A model generated the notes under the pieces. It searched no databases. It saw nothing but the letters and a program-made list of their open reading frames with translations, and was not told the origin of the DNA. Shown here one piece after another: positions 53,184-62,274 of a stretch of 64,000 nucleotides of DNA (position 1 is its first letter; each line of letters opens with the position of its first letter). Origin of the DNA: Paenibacillus brasilensis (GTDB lineage Bacteria; Bacillota; Bacilli; Paenibacillales; Paenibacillaceae); contig NZ_CP045298.1 in assembly GCF_009363115.1 (NCBI RefSeq), positions 2,871,001 to 2,935,000 of the forward strand, given 5' to 3'. A program made the translations under genes and the position numbers.

Positions 53184-54082
53184 GTATGCTGCAATTGGAA
53201 GAGGTCGTGAAGCAATACGGAGACCATACAGCAGTAAACGGAATTTCACTGAATGTAAACGGGGGAGAGATCTACGGATTGCTGGGAGGCAATGGAGCAG
53301 GCAAAACAACAACCATGCGAATGGTGCTCGGCCTGATTTACCCTGACGGGGGGAGCATTCGATACGAGGGCAAGCCATATAACAAAGATCTTCAGCGGAC
53401 GATGGGCTATTTACCCGAAGAGCGTGGACTATACCCCAAGGTGAAGGTGAGCGAGCAAATTAACTATTTGGGCAGGCTGCGCGGCATGTCGGCCAAGGAG
53501 GCGGACAAAAGCCTGCGTTACTGGTTGGAGCGTTTTGGCGTACCGGAATATTACGATAAGCGAATTGAAGAGCTATCCAAAGGGAACCAGCAGAAAATGG
53601 GCTTTATTGCAGCCGTCGTGCATCGCCCCACGTTGCTTATATTGGATGAGGCCTTCAGCGGGCTTGATCCTGTGAATGTCGAGCTGCTGAAGGATACGGT
53701 GAAGGAGCTGCGGGACGCTGGAGCTGCGATTTTATTCTCGACCCACCGCATGGAGCATGTGGAAGAGCTATGCCGCCATATTACCATTTTGCATCGTTCC
53801 AATACAGTTGTGCAAGGAAGTGTACAGGAAATCAAAAACCGCTACCCGCGTGAAAAAGTTCGTCTCATCACCACAGGCGCAGTGAACGGACTGGAGCAAT
53901 TGCCCGGTGTGCGTCGTGTGGAGCCTATGGACCGCGGGTGGCTGCTGCATATTGAGCACTCGGATGCGGCAAAGTTGATTTTACAAACGGCCCTGGAGCA
54001 AGCGGATGTGGAGCATTTTGAGATCAAGGAGCCTACACTAAACGAAATTTTCATACGAGAGGTGGGTGATTCTCATGAATAG
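53180..54082 (+). CDS. ABC transporter ATP-binding protein (NatA/YhaQ-like)
   Basis: The 300-residue protein has Walker A LGGNGAGKTTTMRMVLG, Q-loop region GYLPEERGLYPKVKVSEQ, signature LSKGNQQKMGFIAAVVH, Walker B LLILDEAFSGLDPVN and H-loop FSTHRMEHVEELC. The C-terminal domain (EPTLNEIFIREVGD) is typical of Na+ or drug efflux ATPases of the NatA/YhaQ group. Glu after LLILD is replaced in context by DEAFSG rather than DEPTSG, as in YhaQ. Overlaps both neighbours, so tightly coupled. Confidence 0.92.
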   Translation: MSMLQLEEVVKQYGDHTAVNGISLNVNGGEIYGLLGGNGAGKTTTMRMVLGLIYPDGGSIRYEGKPYNKDLQRTMGYLPEERGLYPKVKVSEQINYLGRLRGMSAKEADKSLRYWLERFGVPEYYDKRIEELSKGNQQKMGFIAAVVHRPTLLILDEAFSGLDPVNVELLKDTVKELRDAGAAILFSTHRMEHVEELCRHITILHRSNTVVQGSVQEIKNRYPREKVRLITTGAVNGLEQLPGVRRVEPMDRGWLLHIEHSDAAKLILQTALEQADVEHFEIKEPTLNEIFIREVGDSHE

Positions 54083-55403
54083 ATTAGGTACAGTCATCGG
54101 TTTTACGTTTCGTCAGAAGGCGAAAACCAAATCTGTTATCATTACGACGCTGGTATTGGCCTTGCTCATTACCCTCGGCATGAACCTGCCTTATATAATT
54201 TCCTTGTTTAAGGGAGAAGCGGCTGGTGGTGCAGGAGGTTCCGGGAAAACAGCAGCCGAGCATCTTCGTCTGGCACTGATTGCCGGCAACCGAACAGAGA
54301 TTGCGGATCAATTGGAGAAATTCACTAAGGAGCAGTCCAATCCGGCAGCCACTTGGGTGCGTTATGATAACGTACAGGCTCCGGCCATGCAGCAAGCCTT
54401 GAAGGACGGGAAGCTGCAAGGCTATGTAGAGCTCAAGGAGCCTGCCGCCACGGGAGAAGCGTTTCCCCGAGTGGAGTACGTATCTGTAGAGAAAGAACCC
54501 TCCCCGGCGGTTATCACTTTGCTGCAAACAGGACTACAGACAGCAAAGGTTCAAGCCATCATTGGCGGCAATGCGTTGACCAGTGATCAAGTTCGTGAAA
54601 TTAGCATGCCAGTAGCTGTGGATAGCAGGGCAGTGGATAGTCCATCTGAGGTGGGGAGTGCTGCGGGGACAAAGGATAAAGCGACCTCTATGATTAACTA
54701 TGGCTTGGTCTACGTACTGATGATTTTGTTCTTCACCTCGTCGATGATGACGGGCAATATGATTGCTTCAGAGGTGACTTCGGAAAAAAGCTCGCGCATT
54801 ATGGAGATTCTGATCACGAGTGTATCGCCGTTGACCCAGATGTTCGGAAAAATTATCGGCATCTTTCTGGTCGGCCTGTTGCAAATTGTTGTTTTTGCAG
54901 CCGTTGTGTGTACCAACCTTATGCTGCCGCATAACGGTGCTATCCTCAGCTCAGCCGGGCTGGACTTGTCGCAATTGAACACTGCGGTGCTCAGTTATGG
55001 TTTGATTTTTTACATCCTGGGGTACTTTCTGTACGCGGTATTATTCGCGGCTGTCGGCTCTATCGTTAGCCGTACGGAGGAGCTGGGGCAGGCGATCATG
55101 CCGATTACCATGTTATCACTGGCGGCCTTTTATATCGGTATCTTTAATATAGCTGCACCTGACACGATGTTCATCAAGGTCGCCGGATACATTCCGTTTT
55201 TTTCTCCGACCGTCATGCTGCTGCGCATAGGTTTGGAACGGGCGAGCCTGCTGGAAATATGGCTGTCACTTGCCATTCTGGTCGCCTCCATCCTGCTCTT
55301 CGGCTGGCTGGCTGCCAAGATTTACCGTACGGGTGTCTTGATGTATGGCAAACGACCTACTTTCAAAGAGCTAAGAAAAGCTATGAAGGCTTATAAAATT
55401 TAG
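54075..55403 (+). CDS. ABC-2 type permease (NatB/YhaP-like)
   Basis: The 442-residue protein has an N-terminal helix, a large extracellular loop (about residues 45-210) and five or six C-terminal helices. ASEVTSEKSSRIMEILITSVSPLTQMFGKIIGI is the ABC-2/NatB signature. With the ATPase at 53180 it should form an efflux pump for Na+ or an amphiphilic compound. ATG 54075 overlaps the previous stop by 8 bp. Confidence 0.92.
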   Translation: MNRLGTVIGFTFRQKAKTKSVIITTLVLALLITLGMNLPYIISLFKGEAAGGAGGSGKTAAEHLRLALIAGNRTEIADQLEKFTKEQSNPAATWVRYDNVQAPAMQQALKDGKLQGYVELKEPAATGEAFPRVEYVSVEKEPSPAVITLLQTGLQTAKVQAIIGGNALTSDQVREISMPVAVDSRAVDSPSEVGSAAGTKDKATSMINYGLVYVLMILFFTSSMMTGNMIASEVTSEKSSRIMEILITSVSPLTQMFGKIIGIFLVGLLQIVVFAAVVCTNLMLPHNGAILSSAGLDLSQLNTAVLSYGLIFYILGYFLYAVLFAAVGSIVSRTEELGQAIMPITMLSLAAFYIGIFNIAAPDTMFIKVAGYIPFFSPTVMLLRIGLERASLLEIWLSLAILVASILLFGWLAAKIYRTGVLMYGKRPTFKELRKAMKAYKI

Positions 55404-55501
55404 ATTTTTTCACAGCTTCTGTTGTGAGTAACCATTATAGTTGAGACAAATGTAATTAATAAATGAGATTTTTTGCAATACATGTTTGAGACAGAGCGAG
55501 G

Positions 55502-55540
55502 ACCTTGATTCGTCAGAAACACTGATGAATCAAGGTTTTT
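55502..55540 (+). terminator. Terminator of the double ABC operon
   Basis: ACCTTGATTC (55502-55511) pairs with GAATCAAGGT (55527-55536), extended inward by GTCAG/CTGAT; five Ts follow. Confidence 0.9.
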
Positions 55541-55758
55541 CTACTTTATATGATGATGAAATAATAAATAATGATGCTTCGAAAGGAGGATTTGCTAAAT
55601 AGAAATTACTTCAATTATAATTAAGATAAAACGTTGGGTAAGTAATTGTCCAGTGACATTAAAGTTGTGAAGTGGCTTTTATGACTTTTTCGCTATTGCA
55701 AATGTAACATTTACTCATGATTAAAGATTACCTACAAGAAAATATGGTACCTTAACTC

Positions 55759-55797
55759 AAACAGTCCCGATGAAAGGTTTCTACATCGGGACTGTTT
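55759..55797. terminator. Isolated 14-bp hairpin in a non-coding stretch
   Basis: AAACAGTCCCGATG (55759-55772) pairs perfectly with 55784-55797, followed by GTTAAATG. No gene lies between 55541 and 55758, so it is probably the end of a lost gene or a transcription insulator. Confidence 0.6.
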
Positions 55798-55825
55798 GTT
55801 AAATGACAGGATTGAACGGTGGAGG

Positions 55826-56312
55826 CACAAGTTCATTGTGAGGTTGGAAATGCATAAAGAGCAGGTAACATTTGGGAAAGTCGCAACAGCGATTGGGGAT
55901 GCCGGAGGTGATATTGTTGCGATTGACGTGACGCGTGCGAGTGATGGCCACGGGGCGTTCTGATTATCCGAATCAGATTAACAATGTTCTATGTTTCCCT
56001 GGTATTTTCCGCGGGGTACTGGACTGCCGAGCTTCGAGAATTACGCAGGTTGGCGTCGTACACTATGCTGTAGCGAACATGCCCGGAGCTGTTGCACGTA
56101 CATCAACCATAGCACTAACGAATGTGACGATTCCTTATGGCGTACAAATTGCAAACAAAGGGTATAGAAAAGCAGCATTAGAGAACGTTGCACTAGCCAA
56201 GGGGATTAACGTGATAGATGGTAAAGTGACCTATAAAGCAGTTGCAGAGGCTCACGGATTTACTTATTTAAATATCGATACAATGTTAGATGAACAAACT
56301 GTTAATGGATAA
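55826..56312 (+). pseudogene. Chimeric remnant: malic enzyme ACT domain, malic enzyme core piece, alanine dehydrogenase end
   Basis: Three gene pieces follow each other. (1) 55826 to about 55950, frame KFIVRLEMHKEQVTFGKVAT then [15 protein letters not shown], is the N-terminal region of ACT-containing NAD malic enzymes. (2) About 55951-56045, in another frame, [20 protein letters not shown] is the malic enzyme active-site region. (3) From about 56046, [21 protein letters not shown] and [21 protein letters not shown] are the C-terminus of alanine dehydrogenase, ending at TAA 56312. Pieces 2 and 3 form one open frame of 125 codons. It cannot make either enzyme. Confidence 0.8.
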
Positions 56313-56319
56313 ATAGAAT

Positions 56320-56352
56320 GGAAGCCTCATATCTGGGGCTTCCTATTTTTTT
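56320..56352 (+). terminator. Terminator after the chimeric pseudogene
   Basis: GGAAGCC (56320-56326) pairs with GGCTTCC (56337-56343), then TATTTTTTTG. Confidence 0.8.
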
Positions 56353-56439
56353 GTGCTCAGCATGGACGCCGAAGGCGTGTGAAATTAATTGAAGCAGATA
56401 GTTGGAGAGGAAGTCTGCAGACGCCATGTACGCAAAGTC

Positions 56440-56480
56440 AAAGAAAGCACCGACTCAAGACTCGAGTCGATGCTTTCTTT
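56440..56480. terminator. Terminator of the hydrolase gene
   Basis: AAAGAAAGCACCGACTC (56440-56456) pairs with GAGTCGATGCTTTCTTT (56464-56480) with one mismatch; works in either direction. Confidence 0.85.
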
Positions 56481-56492
56481 AGCTGAACTTTT

Positions 56493-57263
56493 TTAAAGTG
56501 TATGGTTAAACCAATCAACAACTGTAGGGTAAGCATCGTCGGATAATAAATGCCCTCCGTTTTCCAACACTTCCAAAAGCTTCGTTGGTGATAGCAGAGT
56601 ACGTTCTAAATCGTAGCTGTTTTCATAAGGAACAGCTCGATCATTTTTCCCATGGAGAATCAAGAATGGCTGCGAGATTTTGCTGGCGCTCTCTAATAGG
56701 TTGTATTGTTTTAGGTCTTGGGCAAACCTAGGAGATAACGAATATCCAGAGCCGTTAAAGTTATGGACGGATTGCCCGCTCAATAAATCTTCCCATAATG
56801 AAGGTCCAATAACTTTTTTTAAATTTTCTTCTAGATATGACATAGGTGATAAAGTACAAATGGATTTCAGCGTTTTTTCAAAAGATAATAAATGTGTAGC
56901 CATCGCACCACCCATACTGTGACCGATGATTCCGATTCTGTCCAAATCGATGTTTTCTAGTGTTTTTGTCCATGCCAATATACTCTGAGCATCTTTTATC
57001 CAACCTGAGAAATAGGTATCAGTCTCAAATTCTCCTTCACTTTCGCCAGAACCGATGTAATCAAAACGAACAACTACATATCCCTCGGCACATAACCGCC
57101 TAGCGAGTTTTACCCCCATTCGATTCCCAGCTGTCTTGTTTCCAGTAAAACCGTGACAGTATAAAATCACAGGGTGTTTTCTGTTAGCGGAATTTTGCGG
57201 AACATGCACGATAGTAGATATCTGTTTATTTTCTCTGCCTGGGATCCAGTAAAGCTTTTCCAT
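56493..57263 (-). CDS. Alpha/beta hydrolase (serine esterase/peptidase-like)
   Basis: The 256-residue protein has the oxyanion HGFTGNKT, nucleophile elbow GIIGHSMGGAMA (Ser about 117), acid HGKNDRAVP and catalytic His in ENGGHLLSDDA. The pattern matches the 2-acylglycerol lipase/cinnamoyl-esterase-like group. Substrate unknown. AAAGGAGTCATTCA precedes the ATG. It is 29 bp downstream of a tautomerase gene and probably co-transcribed with it. Confidence 0.9.
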   Translation of the reverse strand: MEKLYWIPGRENKQISTIVHVPQNSANRKHPVILYCHGFTGNKTAGNRMGVKLARRLCAEGYVVVRFDYIGSGESEGEFETDTYFSGWIKDAQSILAWTKTLENIDLDRIGIIGHSMGGAMATHLLSFEKTLKSICTLSPMSYLEENLKKVIGPSLWEDLLSGQSVHNFNGSGYSLSPRFAQDLKQYNLLESASKISQPFLILHGKNDRAVPYENSYDLERTLLSPTKLLEVLENGGHLLSDDAYPTVVDWFNHTL

Positions 57264-57292
57264 TGAATGACTCCTTTCATAAAATAATAGCT

Positions 57293-57505
57293 TTATTTCG
57301 ATATAGATCCATTAAATTTTGGGATTTCGGATGCAGGTACCCCACCAATTCCATATTTGGATTTGGGAACTTCTGTTATTATGGCGACCACACTTTCTTG
57401 TGGAATTTCGAGTACGTTGGATAAGGTTTTGGTAACTTCCTCGATTACAAACTTGATTTTTTCAGGTGTTCGACCTTCCATTATCTGAATATTTACTACA
57501 GGCAT
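57293..57505 (-). CDS. 4-oxalocrotonate tautomerase-family protein
   Basis: The 70-residue protein starts MPVVNIQIMEGRTPEKIKFVIEEVT; the catalytic Pro becomes the N-terminus after Met removal. It catalyses keto-enol tautomerisation of small acids. AGGAGG lies before the ATG. It is divergent from a LysR gene, which likely regulates tautomerase and hydrolase together. Confidence 0.92.
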   Translation of the reverse strand: MPVVNIQIMEGRTPEKIKFVIEEVTKTLSNVLEIPQESVVAIITEVPKSKYGIGGVPASEIPKFNGSISK

Positions 57506-57601
57506 GATTTATTCCTCCATTTCAAAAGTTAATATTCCCTCAGTACAATAATATGATACAATAACCTCGTGTTCATCACATGTGAAAGATTTGAAGTTAA
57601 C

Positions 57602-57618
57602 ATTCGAAATTTTCGAAT
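57602..57618. promoter_or_regulatory. Palindromic operator candidate for the LysR regulator
   Basis: ATTCGAAA-T-TTTCGAAT lies midway between the divergent tautomerase and LysR genes, the usual place of a LysR activation site. Confidence 0.55.
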
Positions 57619-57655
57619 TATAGTGAGTTTGGGTATTGAAATAAGGAGGTGGACA

Positions 57656-58573
57656 TTGGATATTAAGCAATTGCAAACGTTTCGCAAGCTAGCACAAGAG
57701 CTAAGTTTTACGCGAACGGCAGAGGCGTTGTCCTATGCAGCATCGACCGTGACGGTGCAGATTCAGTCGTTAGAGGAAGAACTGCGGCAGCCCTTGTTCG
57801 AACGTCGCGGTAAAACGGTAACACTTACGGAACCAGGAATACAATTTTCACTATATGCGGAAAAAGTCCTTGCCCTTTTGGACGAGGCAAAAGCCGTTCT
57901 AGCGCACGGCGAACATCCCGCCGGTATGCTGATTATTGGTGCGTTAGATACTCTATGTGCATATCGGATGCCACCTGTGATTAACCGATTACATGAACGC
58001 TACCCAAACATAGAGCTTGTTTTTCGGGCGGGTGTTTGCCCCGACCTTACCCGTGCATTGGCACAGGAGTTGGATGCAGCTCTTGTGTTAGATCTCCAAT
58101 TAAGTGACGAGCAGTTAGTAGTTGAAGTGCTTCGCGAAGAGGAAATTCTAATCGTTGCGAATAAAAAACACCCCTTGTCGCTGAAGGAGATTGTGGGTCC
58201 TCAGGATTTAAAAGATGTCATGCTGTTGATGACTCGACCGACATGCCGCTATCGCCAACTATTTACGTATTTATTGGCTGAGCACGGCGTGCCTTTGAAC
58301 CGCAAGATGGAATTTGACAGCATTGAGGCAATTAAGCAGTGTGCGATATCCGGGCTTGGAGTCGCAGTTTTACCGCAGATGGCGGTGGCGGCTGAGATTG
58401 AAAAAGGGCTGCTTCAGCCACTGAATTTGGAGGGACATTCTACGAAACTGTATACCCAGGTCGTGTTTCACAAAGACAAATGGATCTCGCCTGCATTGCG
58501 TGTGTTTCTGGATGAGATTCGTGATTTGTTAAAAGTAGAAGTCAGTCTTGATATAATGGGTTCCGTTTTGTAG
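57656..58573 (+). CDS. LysR-family transcriptional regulator
   Basis: The product is 305 residues. The N-terminal winged HTH is LDIKQLQTFRKLAQELSFTRTAEALSYAASTVTVQIQSLEEELRQPLFERRGKTVTLTEPG, followed by a two-lobed substrate-binding-like domain (MLIIGALDTLCAYRMPPVI). The start is TTG 57656 behind AAGGAGGTGG. The frame is open from 57569, but those codons cover the operator. Likely activates the divergent tautomerase/hydrolase unit. Confidence 0.92.
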   Translation: MDIKQLQTFRKLAQELSFTRTAEALSYAASTVTVQIQSLEEELRQPLFERRGKTVTLTEPGIQFSLYAEKVLALLDEAKAVLAHGEHPAGMLIIGALDTLCAYRMPPVINRLHERYPNIELVFRAGVCPDLTRALAQELDAALVLDLQLSDEQLVVEVLREEEILIVANKKHPLSLKEIVGPQDLKDVMLLMTRPTCRYRQLFTYLLAEHGVPLNRKMEFDSIEAIKQCAISGLGVAVLPQMAVAAEIEKGLLQPLNLEGHSTKLYTQVVFHKDKWISPALRVFLDEIRDLLKVEVSLDIMGSVL

Positions 58574-58593
58574 CAAAAAACAAATAGACATGC

Positions 58594-58635
58594 AAAAAGG
58601 AACGTTAAACTGCCAAAAGTTTGACGTTCCTTTTT
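58594..58635 (+). terminator. Terminator after the LysR gene
   Basis: AAAAAGGAACGTTAAACT (58594-58611) pairs with AGTTTGACGTTCCTTTTT (58618-58635) with one G-T pair. Confidence 0.92.
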
Positions 58636-58663
58636 AATAGTTTTCAGAGTTTTTTTTAATTAG

Positions 58664-59830
58664 GTGGATATCGATAGAATTTTCCTCCCTCCGAGCCTTT
58701 GCCTTACACCTTGGTGTGAAGGAAAAAAGAAAGATAATTTGATGTACCTATGCAAGGACAGGATAGAGAGTAGGAACAAAGCGGAAAAGGTTAGGTATGC
58801 ATATTACTATACATGTACTAGTTGTTTTATGAGATATGGATATCATCCTGTTACAGAAGAATGGCAAGAAATTCACGAGCAGATCAATATGATTTTGGAT
58901 ATTCTAAAAATGGCTTCAGAAGGTGGGACGAGGTGTCAGGTTGCAACAAAACTTAGAAAGAACATATTTTATGTAAGTGAAGTATTCGGCTATTTGGCTT
59001 ATCGTAAGCTACTTCCGGAACAGATAAATAAGTCATATACCACAGATATAAAAGATCCCCCGGAGAATTTGTTAGAATGTTTTCAAAGCATTGATTGCAG
59101 TTGGCGAACCTATTCGGAGAACAGATATAAAAAACTTAAAGAGAGATATGAGTGGCCGCTCGTAACCTATAGTTACTACTATGCAAACAGTGAAGTACAA
59201 AAATATTTTATGCTTAAGCCATCTAATCTAAAGAAACCGCTCAAAAAATATCTACAAATAAATCAAGTTGTGGAAAAGCAAGTTTCTGATCTGGTAATGT
59301 CCGAGACTAAAATTACACTTGAACAGATAGCGGCTACCGTTGATATCTCGGAGACTACCCTACGCAATCATGGGCTTGCTGAAGTTGTACGGAAACAGCA
59401 AGAAAGGCAGATATCATTGCACTTAGACAGAGAAGAAAGGTGCTTAAGGCAATCGTTTGATAATGAGTTGATAATGCGTAAATTCGCATCTGAATTTGAC
59501 CCTCAGTACATGCATTTGGATGAGAAGAAAACTCAGGAAGGCATGTTTGGAGGAATTATTGCTTCAGGAATCCAAACATTAGCCCTAACATTTAAACTAT
59601 GGGTAGAGTGTGGTTTATACGGTGAGGATGTAGTGGCTGGTACTGCTATGGATAATATCCGATTTATAAAACCTGTATACCCTGATGATGAGTTACATGT
59701 AGTTGTTGAAGTCATTAATCTAGAAGATAACCGAAAGAATACAGGAATTGTAACTGTGAATTTATCTACTTTTAATCATACGACTCAAAAAATTTTTGAA
59801 GGGGATCTTTCTGTAATAATAAAAAAATAA
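58664..59830 (+). pseudogene. Chimeric ORF: TnsD/TniQ-like C-terminal part fused to a MaoC-like hotdog domain
   Basis: The 388-codon frame begins right after a TAG (58661-58663) with no ribosome site, so its N-terminus is lost. Residues 1-255 look like the C-terminal region of Tn7-type TnsD: a cysteine cluster (CLTPWCEGK, YTCTSCFMRYGY), helices such as TRCQVATKLRKNIFYVSEVF, LKERYEWPLVTYSYYY, and an HTH-like TLEQIAATVDISETTLRNHG. Residues 262-388 are a MaoC dehydratase (MRKFASEFDPQYMHLDEKKT, MFGGIIASGIQTLAL, PVYPDDELHVVVEV). The join is in frame. It is probably a deletion product; a working fusion cannot be excluded. Confidence 0.65.
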
Positions 59831-59961
59831 CGTATCGTTAAATAAATGAAATTGACGGGATATCCCTCATTCACGTATTCCAAAGCGGGGAGAAAACATA
59901 GTAGCTCCTATCGTCAGCGCAAAGGAATGCACAAAAGATAATTATGTCCGTTCAGAGAATG

Positions 59962-59988
59962 GCTCCTGCAGATGCAGGAGCTGTTTTT
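59962..59988 (+). terminator. Hairpin terminator in the debris region
   Basis: GCTCCTGCA (59962-59970, with 59961 G) pairs with TGCAGGAGC (59973-59981), then TGTTTTTG. Confidence 0.75.
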
Positions 59989-60062
59989 GTCTGCACTAAA
60001 CATTTAGTTGGCTGCATCATTGACACTGACCAGCACCGGGAAAATCCAGTGATCTTCTGTTG

Positions 60063-60197
60063 TGGGAAGCAAAATTTAAGGAGCTCCTTTATGAGAAGAT
60101 GAAGGCTCTCTATCTGATGAATCACAGACCACGAAAATGTTTGGGATGGAAAACGGCTCATGAATCCTTTTCAGAGGAACTGTCGCACTTGGCTTGA
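60063..60197 (+). pseudogene. IS30-family transposase, C-terminal remnant
   Basis: The frame reads WEAKFKELLYEKMKALYL then NHRPRKCLGWKTAHESF, ending at TGA 60195-60197. NxRPRKxLGxxTPxE is the hallmark C-terminus of IS30-family transposases. CTTGGCTTGACAATCCG after it resembles an IS30 end. The rest of the element is absent. Confidence 0.8.
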
Positions 60198-60328
60198 CAA
60201 TCCGTTGAGTTAATTACTTCGCATACCGTATTGCTCGTAGGGCAGCGCTATAAAAGATGCTGTGCATTCAATTCTAGTAAGGCTGTAGAGATTTTGGGAT
60301 GTACAGGAGCCTTCAGCTCTATAGAAGC

Positions 60329-60363
60329 AGTAAAGCCGCCCAATCCAGTTGGGCGGCTTTACT
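60329..60363. terminator. Terminator of the amino-acid permease gene
   Basis: AGTAAAGCCGCCCAA (60329-60343) pairs perfectly with 60349-60363. Confidence 0.88.
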
Positions 60364-60409
60364 CTACAACAAATTTATACGTTTACTGATGTTACTTTAC
60401 TGATGTTAC

Positions 60410-61771
60410 TTACTGTCCGTTCGAGCTCCAGCTTCTTTTCTTGAGCAAATAGATTCCGGCTACCAGAATGAACCACACCGGTGTAACAAACAGCGCCACT
60501 CTCGTATCCTCGGCTAATGCCAAGATAACCAGAACGAAGACGAGAAAAGCCAGCACAATATAGTTAGACAGCGGGTACAGCGGCAGCTTGAATGTGTTGC
60601 GGCTGGCCAGCTCAGGCCGCGTGCGGCGATATCTCAGATGGCTGATTATGGTGATTCCCCAGACAAAGATAAAGCAAACCGTTGATACACTTGTAATTAA
60701 GGTAAATACTCCTTCAGGCATCACATAGTTCAGGATAATTGCGATCAAAATGACGATACTGGAGAACAGCAACGCATTGGACGGAACCTTCCTGCTGTTC
60801 AGCCGGCTCAACGAACTGGGGGCGTTGCCATCCTTAGCCATGGAGAACACCATCCGGCTTGTACTAAAAATAGCACTGTTGCAGGCTGAAGCCGCAGAGG
60901 TCAGCACAACAAAATTGACAATTCCTCCTGCTGCGGCAATGCCAATGGCTGTAAATACCTGTACAAACGGACTTTCACCCGGTACAATCTCGTTCCACGG
61001 ATAAATGCTCATGATGATCAGCAGTGCACCGACATAGAAGAGCAGAATCCGAATTGGGATATTATTGATAGCTTTCGGAATGACCTTCTCGGGGTCCTTG
61101 GTTTCCCCTGCCGTCAGTCCAACAAGCTCCATGCCTACGAAGGCGAAGACCACCATTTGAAAAGAAAGCAGAAAACCATGAATCCCTTTCGGGAAGATTC
61201 CGCCGTGACTCCAGAGATTAGCGAAGCTCGAAGGTCCCTTGGTGGTGGAGAAGCCTTTGACAATCATAAATAACCCGACAACAATCAGGGCCAGAATCGC
61301 CAATACCTTGATCAGGGCAAACCAAAATTCCATCTCCCCGAACAGCTTAACCGTCGCCAGGTTCATAAGGAGTAGAATCACAAGTGCGATTAACCCTGGC
61401 ATCCACTGAGGAATCTGCGGAAACCAATATTGAGTATACAGCCCGACCGCCGTCAGATCTGCCATCGCAATCGAAATCCAGCAGAACCAGTAGGTCCAAC
61501 CGGTAATAAAAGCTGCCATATTCCCCAGATAGTCCTTAACAAAATCAACAAACGAATGATATTCCAAATTACTGAGCAGCAACTCCCCCAATGCACGCAT
61601 TAACAGGAACAGAACCATACCTGTAATGATGTAGGCGATCAGGATGGATGGACCTGCCAGATGGATCGATTTTCCTGCCCCGAGGAACAAGCCAGTACCA
61701 ATAGCCCCTCCGATGGCCATCAGCTGTACATGCCTGTTTTTCAACCCCCGTGTTAACTTTTCTTCCTGCAT
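60410..61771 (-). CDS. Amino-acid permease, APC superfamily (CycA/AapA-like)
   Basis: The 453-residue protein has 12 predicted helices. The family opening KNRHVQLMAIGGAIGTGLFLGAGKSI is followed by MRALGELLLSNLEYHSFVDF, AFVGMELVGLTAGETKDPEKVIPKAINNIP and KDGNAPSSLSRLNSRKVPSNALLFSS. The last region resembles D-serine/D-alanine/glycine carriers, but specificity is not certain. Imports an amino acid with protons. AGAAAGAGAGTGG lies before the ATG at loose spacing. Monocistronic with a strong terminator. Confidence 0.9.
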   Translation of the reverse strand: MQEEKLTRGLKNRHVQLMAIGGAIGTGLFLGAGKSIHLAGPSILIAYIITGMVLFLLMRALGELLLSNLEYHSFVDFVKDYLGNMAAFITGWTYWFCWISIAMADLTAVGLYTQYWFPQIPQWMPGLIALVILLLMNLATVKLFGEMEFWFALIKVLAILALIVVGLFMIVKGFSTTKGPSSFANLWSHGGIFPKGIHGFLLSFQMVVFAFVGMELVGLTAGETKDPEKVIPKAINNIPIRILLFYVGALLIIMSIYPWNEIVPGESPFVQVFTAIGIAAAGGIVNFVVLTSAASACNSAIFSTSRMVFSMAKDGNAPSSLSRLNSRKVPSNALLFSSIVILIAIILNYVMPEGVFTLITSVSTVCFIFVWGITIISHLRYRRTRPELASRNTFKLPLYPLSNYIVLAFLVFVLVILALAEDTRVALFVTPVWFILVAGIYLLKKRSWSSNGQ

Positions 61772-62144
61772 GGAAACTCACCACTCTCTTTCTGTAAATA
61801 CTTCCTATGGACTGAAAATTTTTATACCTTTCATATTATAATAATTTGACCAGAATACCTATCCTTAAGCTGAAATTTTTTAGTTCATACAAAAAAGCCC
61901 ACCTTTCACGGTTAGGACTGGACTACAACACTGTTAATCGGTAATCAATTGTGGACAGACAGCAGTGTATTAAACTACGTTCCAGCAATTGTATGTGTTT
62001 TTATCAATCATAAACCATTTTTCACTAACTGGTATGCACCATAGTCTTCTTCCGATTGATATTTAATTAATTGCCGCTGGCGGTTCGTTTTTGCTCGCCC
62101 TTGTTTCTTGTAATAATGTTGCCCAGGTCGGCGTCACATCACAA

Positions 62145-62178
62145 AAGAAAACGAACTTGTTACTCGTTTTCTTCTTTA
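62145..62178. terminator. Hairpin in the 61.8-62.3 kb gap
   Basis: AAGAAAACGA (62145-62154) pairs with TCGTTTTCTT (62164-62173). The gap 61772-62274 otherwise holds no gene I can support; the minus strand has a short open stretch without a start or ribosome site. Confidence 0.5.
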
Positions 62179-62274
62179 TTTGAGGCAGCAGTCGAGTGGA
62201 TTTAGGCAGGTGCTAGATCATTTACGAATCGGCGCTGCAAGGTCTACACTGTAGTATAAAAAAGGAAGTTATGT

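Noticed and set aside
62030..62200. Short minus-strand open stretch with protein-like sequence upstream of the symporter gene
   Set aside because: There is no start codon with a ribosome site, and the plausible peptide is split over two frames; no family recognised.
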